Of a DNA stretch of 22,102 nucleotides, positions 14,438 to 21,219 are shown piece by piece. Location of the stretch: IMG/VR virus record IMGVR_UViG_3300042401_000652, positions 1-22,102 of that record. One strand, 5' to 3'. Source of the DNA: a virus. Positions within the stretch are counted from its first letter, which is position 1. Every line of letters begins with the position of its first letter. The notes under the pieces are model-generated. The model had not been told where the DNA came from, ran no database searches, and worked only from the letters and a program-made list of their open reading frames with translations. A program made the position numbers and the translations under genes.

Positions 14438-14541
14438 CATTGATTATTGTGCGCCTGCTGAGCATCAGAATAAACTGCTCAATTATTATAGCATTAAGTA
14501 AAATTAAAGCAAATAAACACACAATTAAAGCAAAAACGCAC

Positions 14542-14817
14542 ATGAAAGCACACCAAACAATTGCAGACGTGTTGATGGACATCAATACACCTGAAGCAAC
14601 AAAGAGGTTCGTTGTGATTACAGATCACGAGAACAGTTTTTATTATTCCTATCCAGGAGAAGATGAATTCACTTCTCTAAAAGGACAGGCTTTTCTTACA
14701 CGTACATTTATTCCTTTTGCAATAAGTGTACATCAAGAAGTGGGATCTCATTTTGTTTACAAATGGGATACAATGAATGAAGTGGTTGATCATTTTGACT
14801 TACTATTCAACTCTTAA
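14542..14817 (+). CDS. Small phage protein, possible paralogue of the gene at 14159
   Basis: This 91-residue protein starts at an ATG preceded directly by AAAAACGCAC; the frame stays open upstream to 14440 but without a good start. Segments: helix TIADVLMDINTPEATKRF, strand VVITDHENSFYYSYPGED, middle SLKGQAFLTRTFIPFAISV and C-terminal helix TMNEVVDHFDLLFNS. Compared with the protein at 14159 the aligned points are a hydrophobic strand then aromatic E/N..F.Y, a middle FGEA/KGQA with a following PEGFTL/IPFAIS, and the final helix. Function unknown. Confidence 0.7.
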   Translation: MKAHQTIADVLMDINTPEATKRFVVITDHENSFYYSYPGEDEFTSLKGQAFLTRTFIPFAISVHQEVGSHFVYKWDTMNEVVDHFDLLFNS

Positions 14818-14822
14818 TAGCC

Positions 14823-15086
14823 ATGAAAGTGAAGAATAAAGAACAACTCGACAACTTAATCATTACAATGGTTAAGCTTTATCCCACAAACCTCACTTAC
14901 GCTTTTAAACGTGTTAGTGATGTCACTGGGGTTAAACCTTTGGTTATATCAAACAGATGGTACACCAATATTAGACATCGTTCTGAGGTGGTTTATAGAA
15001 TAGTTACAGATGAGGTGGAAATTAAGAACACTAGAGTGATGAGGTCAGATATGATTGAGAAACTTATGAAAATCTTTAGGATATGA
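14823..15086 (+). CDS. Small basic protein, possibly HTH
   Basis: This 87-residue basic protein contains LTYAFKRVSDVTGVKPLVISNRWYTNIR near residues 24-51, whose helix-turn-helix-like spacing and basic second helix suggest nucleic acid binding. The family I recall with this layout is a phage protein in which that segment is followed by a short strand pair (VVYRIVTDEVEIKNTRV). No solid domain call is possible. It is 5 nt after the previous stop and overlaps the next gene by ATGA. Confidence 0.7.
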   Translation: MKVKNKEQLDNLIITMVKLYPTNLTYAFKRVSDVTGVKPLVISNRWYTNIRHRSEVVYRIVTDEVEIKNTRVMRSDMIEKLMKIFRI

Positions 15087-15337
15087 AACCACAACTGAAA
15101 GAACATATGAAAAATATGACAAGTTTTATTGCAATGATCTTAGCGTTTTACATATTTGTGTATTACATGATTACGCTAGTGTTGATAATAACGTGTAGAA
15201 CATTGGAATTACACCCATCTTTGGGATTTCTAGCTCATGTAATAGCTTCGTTGACGATTCTATTAACAATATACATGTATGAGCCACGTAAAGACCAAAA
15301 CAATAAAACTCACAGAAGAGGAGATAGAGAACTTTAG
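15083..15337 (+). CDS. Small two-span membrane protein
   Basis: This 84-residue protein has two hydrophobic segments, about residues 13-37 (SFIAMILAFYIFVYYMITLV and following) and 47-64 (GFLAHVIASLTILLTIYM). Both ends are basic (KPQLKEHMKN; RKDQNNKTHRRGDREL), placing both in the cytoplasm. Holins of some classes have two spans, but it is far from the lysozyme gene (2.2 kb), so that role is only a possibility. The 3' end overlaps the next micro-gene by 59 nt in another frame. Confidence 0.7.
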   Translation: MKPQLKEHMKNMTSFIAMILAFYIFVYYMITLVLIITCRTLELHPSLGFLAHVIASLTILLTIYMYEPRKDQNNKTHRRGDREL

Positions 15338-15446
15338 AGCAATTGCTGACAAGTTCAATGTCAAATTTCATGTTAAACAAGTAAAAAACAATTATCATGT
15401 TACAGCCCCTGAGGATAAACTAATCCAATGGGGCTATTACGAATAG
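15279..15446 (+). CDS. 55-residue basic protein
   Basis: The ATG at 15279 lies inside the previous gene. The product (TIKLTEEEIENFRAIADKFN, then VKFHVKQVKNNYHVTAPEDK) looks like a helix followed by a beta hairpin and ends in LIQWGYYE. Fold-like order and a well-placed stop (4 nt before the next ATG) support it, despite the 59-nt overlap. A later start is not available, since the frame has no other ATG. Unrecognised. Confidence 0.6.
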   Translation: MSHVKTKTIKLTEEEIENFRAIADKFNVKFHVKQVKNNYHVTAPEDKLIQWGYYE

Positions 15447-15450
15447 AGTT

Positions 15451-15594
15451 ATGAGCGCATTCACAGAAGAAGAAATAGACACTCTCATAGAATTGTGGCG
15501 TGATAAGCTTACAATAAAAGAGATGGCATGGACAATGAAGAAAAAGCCTACACAAGTGTATTATCAGCTTAAGAAGCGTTCATTAGTAGGGTAA
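15451..15594 (+). CDS. 47-residue SANT/Myb-like DNA-binding protein
   Basis: The whole protein fits a three-helix SANT/Myb or GcrA-like unit: FTEEEIDTLIELWRDK (helix 1), LTIKEMAWTMK (helix 2), KPTQVYYQLKKRSLV (helix 3, recognition). Short proteins of this pattern occur in phages, sometimes linked to homing endonuclease DNA-binding parts. It would act as a small regulator or DNA-binding accessory. It starts 4 nt after the previous stop. Confidence 0.7.
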   Translation: MSAFTEEEIDTLIELWRDKLTIKEMAWTMKKKPTQVYYQLKKRSLVG

Positions 15595-15644
15595 ATATTG
15601 GGTTTGATGTTAATTAAGTCGCCAGTGCTTTCCAGTGGCAAACT

Positions 15645-15748
15645 AGTCAGGTGGTGGAATGGAGACACACATTGGAACTGCTTGTAAAAGTAATGGCACA
15701 TTGAGATAACCTTAGATGTGCGTGTAGGTTCAAATCCTACCCTGACTA
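15645..15748 (+). tRNA. Class II tRNA-like gene with abnormal anticodon arm
   Basis: The acceptor stem is a perfect 7 bp (AGTCAGG 15645-15651 with CCTGACT 15741-15747). D arm: GTG/CAC (15654-15656, 15666-15668) with a GG-bearing loop of leucine/serine type. T arm: GTAGG/CCTAC with loop TTCAAAT (15724-15740). Long variable arm: GCACAT/ATGTGC (15696-15701, 15716-15721), extended by TGAG/CTTA. The anticodon stem CATTG/TAATG (15670-15674, 15691-15695) closes a 16-nt loop, not 7. An alternative gives CATT/AATG plus ACT/AGT around GCTTGTAAA with a GGA bulge; its centre would read TGT. Amino acid therefore not assigned. No CCA is encoded. At 104 nt it is 15-20 nt longer than normal. Confidence 0.75.
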
Positions 15749-15767
15749 CACACTAAAAACAAAACAC

Positions 15768-15929
15768 ATGGAACTACTAATTAGCATATTAATTGTCACC
15801 AGCATTTCTACATTCATTGCTGTATTTTGGGTGAGAGGCATAAATTACATGCATGAGAATCATCCTGATTACAAAGGAGAAGATTTGTTTGATGAAGATT
15901 TGAATAAAAATAAACAAACGCACACATGA
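15768..15929 (+). CDS. 53-residue single-span membrane protein
   Basis: An N-terminal membrane segment (LLISILIVTSISTFIAVFWV) is followed by an acidic tail (GEDLFDEDLNK). Few charges precede the span, and RG follows it, suggesting the C-terminus is cytoplasmic. It starts 19 nt after the tRNA with an A/C-rich leader (AAAAACAAAACAC). Its last codons are formed by the AAACGCACAC leader of the next gene, with which it overlaps by ATGA. Unrecognised. Confidence 0.65.
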   Translation: MELLISILIVTSISTFIAVFWVRGINYMHENHPDYKGEDLFDEDLNKNKQTHT

Positions 15930-16132
15930 AACAGACAGCAGTAGATTGGTTGTTCAACAGATTATGGGAAACACCAAAAGATAAGTTTGCATGGCAAAGC
16001 ATTTTGAAAGAAGCCAAGGAAAGAGAGAAGATGCAAATTGAGAGGGCAAATTTAAACGGTGCATCTGCTACTCTTTTGCACAAATTTGAATTAGGAAAGT
16101 ATTATAACGAAACATACGGAGAAAATGCCTGA
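15926..16132 (+). CDS. Small phage protein of unknown function
   Basis: This 68-residue, mostly helical protein has the pattern TAVDWLFNRLW, then a segment with KFAWQSILKEAKEREKMQIE, typical of a common small phage protein (T.V.WL...L....-..I...AKE.EK.QI). It ends in GKYYNETYGENA. The function of that family is not known to me. The start is preceded directly by AAACGCACAC, and the gene overlaps the next by 8 nt. Confidence 0.75.
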   Translation: MKQTAVDWLFNRLWETPKDKFAWQSILKEAKEREKMQIERANLNGASATLLHKFELGKYYNETYGENA

Positions 16133-16325
16133 CATAACAATGTGCCCAGGGACAAATTGTCCCCAGAAAGAAAAATGCTATAGATTTACAGCAAAACCTA
16201 GCGAATATATGCAATCATACTTTATGGAAGCTCCAATTAAGGATGGTAAGTGTGATATGTATTGGGGAGAGAACGCAGAGAGAATCTGGAATCAACTCAA
16301 AGATATTGTTGAAGGAAAAGAATAA
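16125..16325 (+). CDS. Small Cys-rich protein
   Basis: This 66-residue protein begins with MCPGTNCPQKEKCYRFTAKP and has a fourth Cys in DGKCDMYW. The spacing C-x4-C-x5-C and a fourth 24 residues on suggest one metal site, zinc or possibly iron-sulphur. The C-terminal half is a helix (ERIWNQLKDIVEGKE). Similar tiny Cys-rich proteins recur in phage early regions; role unknown. A terminator follows its stop codon at once. Confidence 0.7.
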   Translation: MPDITMCPGTNCPQKEKCYRFTAKPSEYMQSYFMEAPIKDGKCDMYWGENAERIWNQLKDIVEGKE

Positions 16326-16360
16326 ATGTCCAGTTTTAATCGCTGGACATTTTTATTTTA
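16324..16360 (+). terminator. Intrinsic terminator in the accessory gene run
   Basis: AAATGTCCAG (16324-16333) and CTGGACATTT (16343-16352) pair over 10 bp around a 9-nt loop, with a T-rich tail TTTTATTTTA. It overlaps the stop codon of the Cys-rich gene. Confidence 0.8.
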
Positions 16361-16365
16361 GCATT

Positions 16366-16590
16366 ATGGAAGTCTATTTAGGAAAACAAGCGAAGAGCCT
16401 ATTCTATGGCAGAGATATTCCCATTGATTCAATAGGAGTGTTTCAGTCACATGTAGGAGAATGGTTGTATTGGTTCAACGATGGTTGGACGTATGATACA
16501 GGGTTTGCTGACACAGAAGTGGAGGCAATGGAAACAGCAAAAAGAAATTTTAAAGCACGTAAAAAAGAAAACGATGAAGAAACTATTTAA
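16366..16590 (+). CDS. Small protein of unknown function
   Basis: This 74-residue protein starts at the ATG at 16366, after the terminator. It is beta-rich and aromatic in the middle (GVFQSHVGEWLYWFNDGWTY), then has a helix TEVEAMETAKRNFKARKKE. It may bind nucleic acid through the basic helix. The frame is open farther upstream, but that would run through the terminator and the previous gene. It overlaps the next gene by 17 nt. Confidence 0.65.
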   Translation: MEVYLGKQAKSLFYGRDIPIDSIGVFQSHVGEWLYWFNDGWTYDTGFADTEVEAMETAKRNFKARKKENDEETI

Positions 16591-16732
16591 AGCACGAGAA
16601 ATTCAAAGAACAGGAGACTTAGCACCAAGAGGCGTAAAAAGCACAATTAGAGGAACCTACGGGTTCAATGAAGTATTTGAACATATATTCACTGAAGCAA
16701 GAAAACCAGATCCATCATGGAAAAACAACTAA
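16574..16732 (+). CDS. 52-residue conserved phage protein
   Basis: Sequence pattern: KKLFKAREIQRTGDLAPRG, then KSTIRGTYGFNEVFEHIFTE. The short block (K.LFKARE, PRG.KS, GTYG.NEVF.HIFTEAR) is one I recognise from small, uncharacterised phage proteins. The longer reading frame starting at 16481 begins in the previous gene and is unlikely; the ATG at 16574 gives the conserved block at the start. It overlaps both neighbours by 16-17 nt. Confidence 0.65.
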   Translation: MKKLFKAREIQRTGDLAPRGVKSTIRGTYGFNEVFEHIFTEARKPDPSWKNN

Positions 16733-16959
16733 ACACTTACAAGCATTGGGCAAATTCATATCTGGACAAGGACAATGCAGACAAATTCTTTGCTAATATG
16801 GCAAATCAAGAAGTATCAATAGATCCTTCAACTGTGAATGTATTCGAGAATGAATTTCTTTATTCTGCATTCGTTTGGGAGAAATCAAACGAAGGTCATA
16901 ATTATTGGATGGATATTCAAGATAAACTAGACAAAGACAATGGCTGGGTCATTATTTGA
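16717..16959 (+). CDS. Small protein of unknown function
   Basis: This 80-residue protein has a helical, aromatic N-terminus (YKHWANSYLDKDNADKFFAN), a middle EVSIDPSTVNVFENEFL and a C-terminus HNYWMDIQDKLDKDNGWVII. No membrane segment or motif. It is embedded in the run of overlapping genes, and its end overlaps the next gene if that starts at 16940. Unrecognised. Confidence 0.65.
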   Translation: MEKQLNTYKHWANSYLDKDNADKFFANMANQEVSIDPSTVNVFENEFLYSAFVWEKSNEGHNYWMDIQDKLDKDNGWVII

Positions 16960-17458
16960 TATGAGACATCTCATGTGGTTAGAGGCTAACTTAAAGGTTA
17001 GCTTCTACCAACCTGAGAAACTTGAGCAGGGTATGATCTTTATGAATAGTTTATATCCAGGAACAGACAAAGAGTTTGTTGAGCTATGGTTGCTTGAAGA
17101 AGACATAGTTGAAGAAGAGTATGACAACTTTGTCAACAAGAATGGTTTTCCTGTTGAGATAATGGTTACATTAGAGATGAACAATCCTGATGAGCCTGAT
17201 TACATCGTTGCATATTTTCCAGAAATAGGATGGATTCATCAGGATGATGACTCAATCAGAGAGTTTGATATTGATGATGCTAACTGGATTATTCAGAATA
17301 ATAATGGTGTGGTGCATGTACTAATTGATGAACAAGCTTATGATCAAGATGGTACAATCTACACCATCACAGAAGACCAAGAAGTTATCATGAAGTATCA
17401 ATTTGACGATGATATATATGAAGATGATCATGATTGGGATGAATACTTGGAAGACTAA
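16940..17458 (+). CDS. Acidic protein of unknown function
   Basis: This 172-residue, very acidic protein has two parts: residues about 1-60 helical (LYPGTDKEFVELWLLEEDIV), and a beta-rich rest with repeated DDD/DEQ stretches (FPEIGWIHQDDDSIREFDID, EDQEVIMKYQFDDDIYEDD). Low pI acidic early proteins are often anti-host or DNA-mimic proteins, but nothing specific points there. The start could also be the ATG at 16961, 1 nt after the previous stop; I keep 16940 for its A-rich leader. Unrecognised. Confidence 0.65.
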   Translation: MAGSLFDMRHLMWLEANLKVSFYQPEKLEQGMIFMNSLYPGTDKEFVELWLLEEDIVEEEYDNFVNKNGFPVEIMVTLEMNNPDEPDYIVAYFPEIGWIHQDDDSIREFDIDDANWIIQNNNGVVHVLIDEQAYDQDGTIYTITEDQEVIMKYQFDDDIYEDDHDWDEYLED

Positions 17459-17466
17459 TTAAAATT

Positions 17467-17553
17467 ATGTATTTTACTAACGGAAAAAGTTATGAATTTA
17501 TACTTGTCAACATTTCTAATATTTCTGATTCCCACTGTACAATTGAATATTAA
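17467..17553 (+). CDS. Possible 28-codon micro-ORF overlapping the lysozyme start
   Basis: This ORF (MYFTNGKSYEFILVNISN, then 10 more residues) lies in the other frame over the first codons of the long lysozyme form. Its ATG follows AAAATT and comes 8 nt after the previous stop. If translated, the lysozyme would more likely start at 17564, 10 nt after its stop. It may be a remnant or chance. Confidence 0.3.
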   Translation: MYFTNGKSYEFILVNISNISDSHCTIEY

Positions 17554-18031
17554 CAGTGAGACAATGTCCTTTCAATACATCTATGAAAGTGATCAAACAA
17601 CAAGGTCATTAATTGAGAAGTTTGAGGGAATAAAGTTAACTGCTTATAAATGTCCATCAGGAATTCCAACAATTGGAATGGGTTCTACTCGCTATGAGGA
17701 TGGGACAAGAGTGAGAATGGGAGATGAAATCAGTAGGAATAGAATGAATGAGCTTTATAATTTTCATGTAAATCAAACAAGAAGACAGTTAGAAAACTTA
17801 GTAGAAACTAAACTTAATCAGAATCAAAAATCTGCATTAATTAGTCTTTTGTACAATGTTGGATATGGAAATTTTAAAAAGTCAAAACTTTTAAGAATGA
17901 TAAACACAAATCCTAATGATCCTAGAATTCAAAAAGAATTTATGCATTTTACGACATCAAGAGGAAGAGTGTTAAAAGGATTAAAAAAAAGAAGAATCGA
18001 AGAATTAAAATTGTATTTCACAAAAAACTAA
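17492..18031 (+). CDS. Lysozyme (GH24 muramidase, endolysin), possible signal-anchor form
   Basis: This 179-residue protein would cleave peptidoglycan at host lysis. The catalytic pattern is E45-x8-C54-x5-T60 within FEGIKLTAYKCPSGIPTIG, that of T4- and P1-type lysozymes (Glu, Asp/Cys, Thr), with the expected GxGxT-like region (TIGMGST) and later conserved helices (NQKSALISLLYNVGYGNFKKS). An N-terminal hydrophobic stretch (LYLSTFLIFLIPTVQ) could be a signal-anchor-release segment; no other Cys is present to cage the active site. A start at Met25 (17564) would give a cytoplasmic enzyme needing a holin. It sits between accessory and replication genes, away from virion genes. Family certain, start uncertain. 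Confidence 0.85.
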   Translation: MNLYLSTFLIFLIPTVQLNINSETMSFQYIYESDQTTRSLIEKFEGIKLTAYKCPSGIPTIGMGSTRYEDGTRVRMGDEISRNRMNELYNFHVNQTRRQLENLVETKLNQNQKSALISLLYNVGYGNFKKSKLLRMINTNPNDPRIQKEFMHFTTSRGRVLKGLKKRRIEELKLYFTKN

Positions 18032-18035
18032 AATT

Positions 18036-18644
18036 ATGGCAGTAGAAATTTATTTAGAACCTGAACTAGAAGAGATGGTTGGTTCTGTAGAAGTAACAGA
18101 AGAGTGGAAACAGCTTGCTGAAGAACTTGGTATGGAAGGTCAGTTGAAACTGATTACACCAAAGTCAGGAGAAGAGAGTGATAAGAATCCTTCTCCATAC
18201 ATCCACATGAACGCTAAAGCAGAGCGTGTATTTGCAATCCTTTGTCCAGAAGTGGTTGATTACAAGAAATATGACAAGTCTACCATCCCAAGAGATGTAT
18301 TGAGAGAAATTGCTATGGCTGAAAGACTGAAATTCTTTGATAAGATTTGTATTTGGTATGATGACGCTTCTCCAGATCCTCTTGTAGTTGGTTACATCAA
18401 GGTAGGAACCTATGAGTATGTAAAACACATGATTGCTAGATTTGGTGATGAGCTTCTTCCATTTGAAGAATTAGAACGTAAGTCCATCAATAGACTCAAG
18501 AAGAGAATGACAGATAAGCTGAAATCTAGCCTGTCTGCAATTGATTCTACAGTGGATGAATTCTTCAATCCTACTAGATATAATTCAGAAGTTTTGAGAA
18601 TTGAGTTTACAGGTGTTACATACAACCATAGATGTGGTAGTTAA
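18036..18644 (+). CDS. Conserved-looking protein upstream of DNA polymerase
   Basis: This 202-residue soluble protein has an acidic N-terminus (EPELEEMVGSVEVTEEWKQL), then a region PSPYIHMNAKAERVFAILCP that looks structured, KICIWYDDASPDPLVVGYI, and a basic helix ERKSINRLKKRMTDKL. It overlaps the polymerase gene start by 1 nt (TAATG), so it is probably co-translated and may serve replication. I do not recognise the family. Its codon use matches the highly expressed-looking genes of the window. Located after the lysozyme with 4 nt between. Confidence 0.75.
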   Translation: MAVEIYLEPELEEMVGSVEVTEEWKQLAEELGMEGQLKLITPKSGEESDKNPSPYIHMNAKAERVFAILCPEVVDYKKYDKSTIPRDVLREIAMAERLKFFDKICIWYDDASPDPLVVGYIKVGTYEYVKHMIARFGDELLPFEELERKSINRLKKRMTDKLKSSLSAIDSTVDEFFNPTRYNSEVLRIEFTGVTYNHRCGS

Positions 18645-20611
18645 TGAATGTCTTAATCTATGACATAGAAACTCTAAAAGAAATGTTTCTCGTGGGGATT
18701 TATATTCCTCACGAGAACACATATCATGAGTTTGAGGTGAGCAAAAGCAAATACGATCTAGATAGGTTTGTGGAGTTCTCAGAGAGGTATAAAGACTTCT
18801 ATTGGGTGGGTTACAACAATCTAAGATTTGATAGCCAGGTAGTTGAATGGATCTTGAGAAAGTGTCATGACTGGGGAGAAAAATCTAATCTAGAAGTAGC
18901 AGGTATGATTGCTCAGAAAGCGCAGGATGTTATTCATGATGCTAATTATGATGTGTTTGCTGAATATCGTGAAGAAGATCTTACACTCAAGCAGATTGAT
19001 TTGTTCAAGATACATCACTTTGACAATAAGAACAGGCGTGTTAGTTTGAAGAGACTAGAGTTTGAAATGGATCTTGAGAACATTGAAGAGATGCCAATTC
19101 ACCACACAAAAGTGGGAATGACTCTAGAAGATAGAAAGCTCACACGTCAGTATTGTAAGAATGATGTTATGGCCACTTATGAGTTTTACAAGGTGACCAT
19201 AGGTGAAACAGATCATCCGTTGTACAAGGGTAATGATCAGATACAGCTAAGACTTGATATAGAAAAAGAGTTTGATATTCCATGTATAAACTATTCAGAT
19301 AGTAAAATTGGTGATGAGATCATCAAGAAATACTATTCTGAAGAGAAGAAGATTGATATCAAAACACTTCCTAGAAAAGGTCACTTTAGAAAATATATCT
19401 TCATTAGCCAGTGCATAGCTCCGTATGTACAGTTCAAGACTGTCCAACTCACAGAGTTTCTTAAGAAGATTAAGAAGATGCGTCTGGAGCTCACAGATGA
19501 TTTCAAGGAACATATACACTTCTATGACAACGTGTATTCGTTCATGAAAGGTGGATTGCACACAGAAAACAAACCAGAAGTTTTTGAGGAGGATGAAGAT
19601 CATCTAATCATTGACTGGGACGTTTCTAGCTACTATCCTGCCATTATCATCAACAATAAGCAGTATCCATATCATTTAGGTAAAGAGTTCCTTACAGGCT
19701 ATAAAAAGATGTATGAGAAACGTCTTGAACTAAAGCCCTTTGCAAAGAATGATAAGAAGATTAAAGGTATTGTTGGTGCGTTGAAGCTTGCTGTAAACTC
19801 TGTGTATGGTAAATCTAGTGACATGAATAGTTGGATATATGATAGACAACTAACTATGTTTACAACCATCACAGGAGAATTGTCCTTGATGATGCTTATT
19901 GAAGCGTATGAAACTAAAGACATACGTGTGATATCAGCAAATACTGACGGTGTTACAATCCATATTCATAAAAGCAAACTCGCTGAGATGAATAAGATTA
20001 ATGACTGGTGGTGTAAGATTACAGGATATGAGCTTGAGAGAGCTGATTACAAAAAGATTATATTCTCAACAGTTAATGACTACATAGCAATCAAAACAGA
20101 TGGAGAAATTAAAAAGAAAGGGGATTTTCTCACGGATTTTGAACTTCATAAAAACAAATCCGCCAGAATTGTCCCTCTTGCTCTTGAGTCTTACTTTGTT
20201 AGTGGTGTTCCTATTTCTGAAAGTATTATTCTTCATAGAAATCCTTTTGATTTTTGTATAAGACAGAAATCAACCAGTGATTTTCATTATGAGGGATATA
20301 GAAAAGGAATGGAGCCATCCATTTACAATAAGCTCATTCGTTACTATGTAACAAGTGGTAGCGATGGTGAGAAACTATTGAAAATCAAGAACCAAGATTC
20401 ACAGTCAACTGCACCAAACAGTTCACAAGTAGAGGCTGGTGATTGGTTATGCAAGGTGGTGAATAATCTTCCTGCAAACACAGATGTCAAATCAATGAAT
20501 ATCAATTATCAGTATTACATTGATAAGGCTGAAAGTCTTGTGTTGAAGATTGTTACAAAAGGTAAAAAGCGGAAAGTAGAAAGAATAGCTAATCAAATTT
20601 CTTTATTTTAA
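18644..20611 (+). CDS. Family B DNA polymerase with 3'-5' exonuclease
   Basis: This is a 655-residue replicative polymerase. Exonuclease: Exo I YDIET (D7, E9), Exo II YNNLRFD (D63), Exo III YCKND (Y170, D174). Polymerase: motif A DVSSYYP (catalytic D326), motif B KLAVNSVYG (K381-G389), motif C ANTDGVTI (D435), where the usual DTD has Asn first; NDYIAIK near 478 stands for the template-binding KxY region. All essential metal ligands appear intact. The last five residues, QISLF, resemble the beta-clamp-binding motif. The protein is short for family B, without an N-terminal extra domain; crAss-like phages carry either A- or B-type polymerases. It overlaps the preceding gene by 1 nt and is followed 2 nt later by the next. 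Confidence 0.95.
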   Translation: MNVLIYDIETLKEMFLVGIYIPHENTYHEFEVSKSKYDLDRFVEFSERYKDFYWVGYNNLRFDSQVVEWILRKCHDWGEKSNLEVAGMIAQKAQDVIHDANYDVFAEYREEDLTLKQIDLFKIHHFDNKNRRVSLKRLEFEMDLENIEEMPIHHTKVGMTLEDRKLTRQYCKNDVMATYEFYKVTIGETDHPLYKGNDQIQLRLDIEKEFDIPCINYSDSKIGDEIIKKYYSEEKKIDIKTLPRKGHFRKYIFISQCIAPYVQFKTVQLTEFLKKIKKMRLELTDDFKEHIHFYDNVYSFMKGGLHTENKPEVFEEDEDHLIIDWDVSSYYPAIIINNKQYPYHLGKEFLTGYKKMYEKRLELKPFAKNDKKIKGIVGALKLAVNSVYGKSSDMNSWIYDRQLTMFTTITGELSLMMLIEAYETKDIRVISANTDGVTIHIHKSKLAEMNKINDWWCKITGYELERADYKKIIFSTVNDYIAIKTDGEIKKKGDFLTDFELHKNKSARIVPLALESYFVSGVPISESIILHRNPFDFCIRQKSTSDFHYEGYRKGMEPSIYNKLIRYYVTSGSDGEKLLKIKNQDSQSTAPNSSQVEAGDWLCKVVNNLPANTDVKSMNINYQYYIDKAESLVLKIVTKGKKRKVERIANQISLF

Positions 20612-20613
20612 TT

Positions 20614-21123
20614 ATGGAAGAAGAAAAATCTTACACACAAATAGAAACACTACCTCCTGTTAACTTTATTCCTGTACATTTAAGATCAATGAAAATTCCA
20701 ATAACAAGAGGAAGCAGATACTTCGATCTGTATGGTGTAGTGCATGTAGTGATATACTCTAAGCCAGATGTGATTAAGTTGATGCCGCTCAAGGACAATG
20801 CAATGATTGACGTTTGGGATGTTGATGAGTTTAAGAACCAAGTGAGGCTTCTAAAGTTCACACATGTCCCACATCCTCCAATAAGTAGAGCAAATGTTTC
20901 AGAACATCTTCTGGAATATCAATTCAATATTATTGGTAAGACGATGGCTAACACTGTTACAGAAACAGAATGGAAGAAAGAATGGAAACTGACTAAGAAG
21001 CAAAAGGAAATATTCAAAAGTTATGCCCTTGGAATATTAAAAAAAGTTTTTAGATTCAACGGTGCAAAGGCTCGCGAAACATACGAGTTTTTTGATAAAA
21101 ACTTTGGACTTCTAACACTTTGA
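20614..21123 (+). CDS. Replication-region protein of unknown function
   Basis: This 169-residue protein has a beta-rich first part (YFDLYGVVHVVIYSKPDVIK, MIDVWDVDEFKNQVRLLKF), then a helical, basic part (TEWKKEWKLTKKQKEIFKS, ALGILKKVFRFNGAKARETY). The basic second half could bind nucleic acid. It is in a run with the polymerase (2 nt gap) and the DnaB-like gene, so a replication role is likely by position only. The family is not recognised. Confidence 0.75.
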   Translation: MEEEKSYTQIETLPPVNFIPVHLRSMKIPITRGSRYFDLYGVVHVVIYSKPDVIKLMPLKDNAMIDVWDVDEFKNQVRLLKFTHVPHPPISRANVSEHLLEYQFNIIGKTMANTVTETEWKKEWKLTKKQKEIFKSYALGILKKVFRFNGAKARETYEFFDKNFGLLTL

Positions 21124-21126
21124 GTC

Positions 21127-21219
21127 ATGGCCAGTTTTCTTCTGATCTATTTTTTGTTTAGCACTGCATCATTAATTGCATTAGTAGAATTTATAATTAA
21201 ACATGATAGAAAACGATGA
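21127..21219 (+). CDS. 30-residue single-span membrane peptide
   Basis: Product: MASFLLIYFLFSTASLIALV followed by EFIIKHDRKR. One membrane segment, basic C-terminus, start 3 nt after the previous stop, and an ATGA overlap with the next gene. Position and overlap are the evidence; such peptides are easily missed. Role unknown. Confidence 0.5.
   Translation: MASFLLIYFLFSTASLIALVEFIIKHDRKR

Noticed and set aside
14440-14541. Upstream extension of the ORF at 14542
   Set aside because: It begins with a non-ATG start, is I/K/N-rich, and runs through the AAAAACGCAC leader.
15604-15642. Hairpin before the tRNA (GCCAGTG with CAGTGGC) as a terminator
   Set aside because: The stem contains a G-G mismatch and no T-run follows; it may only mark the tRNA 5' flank.
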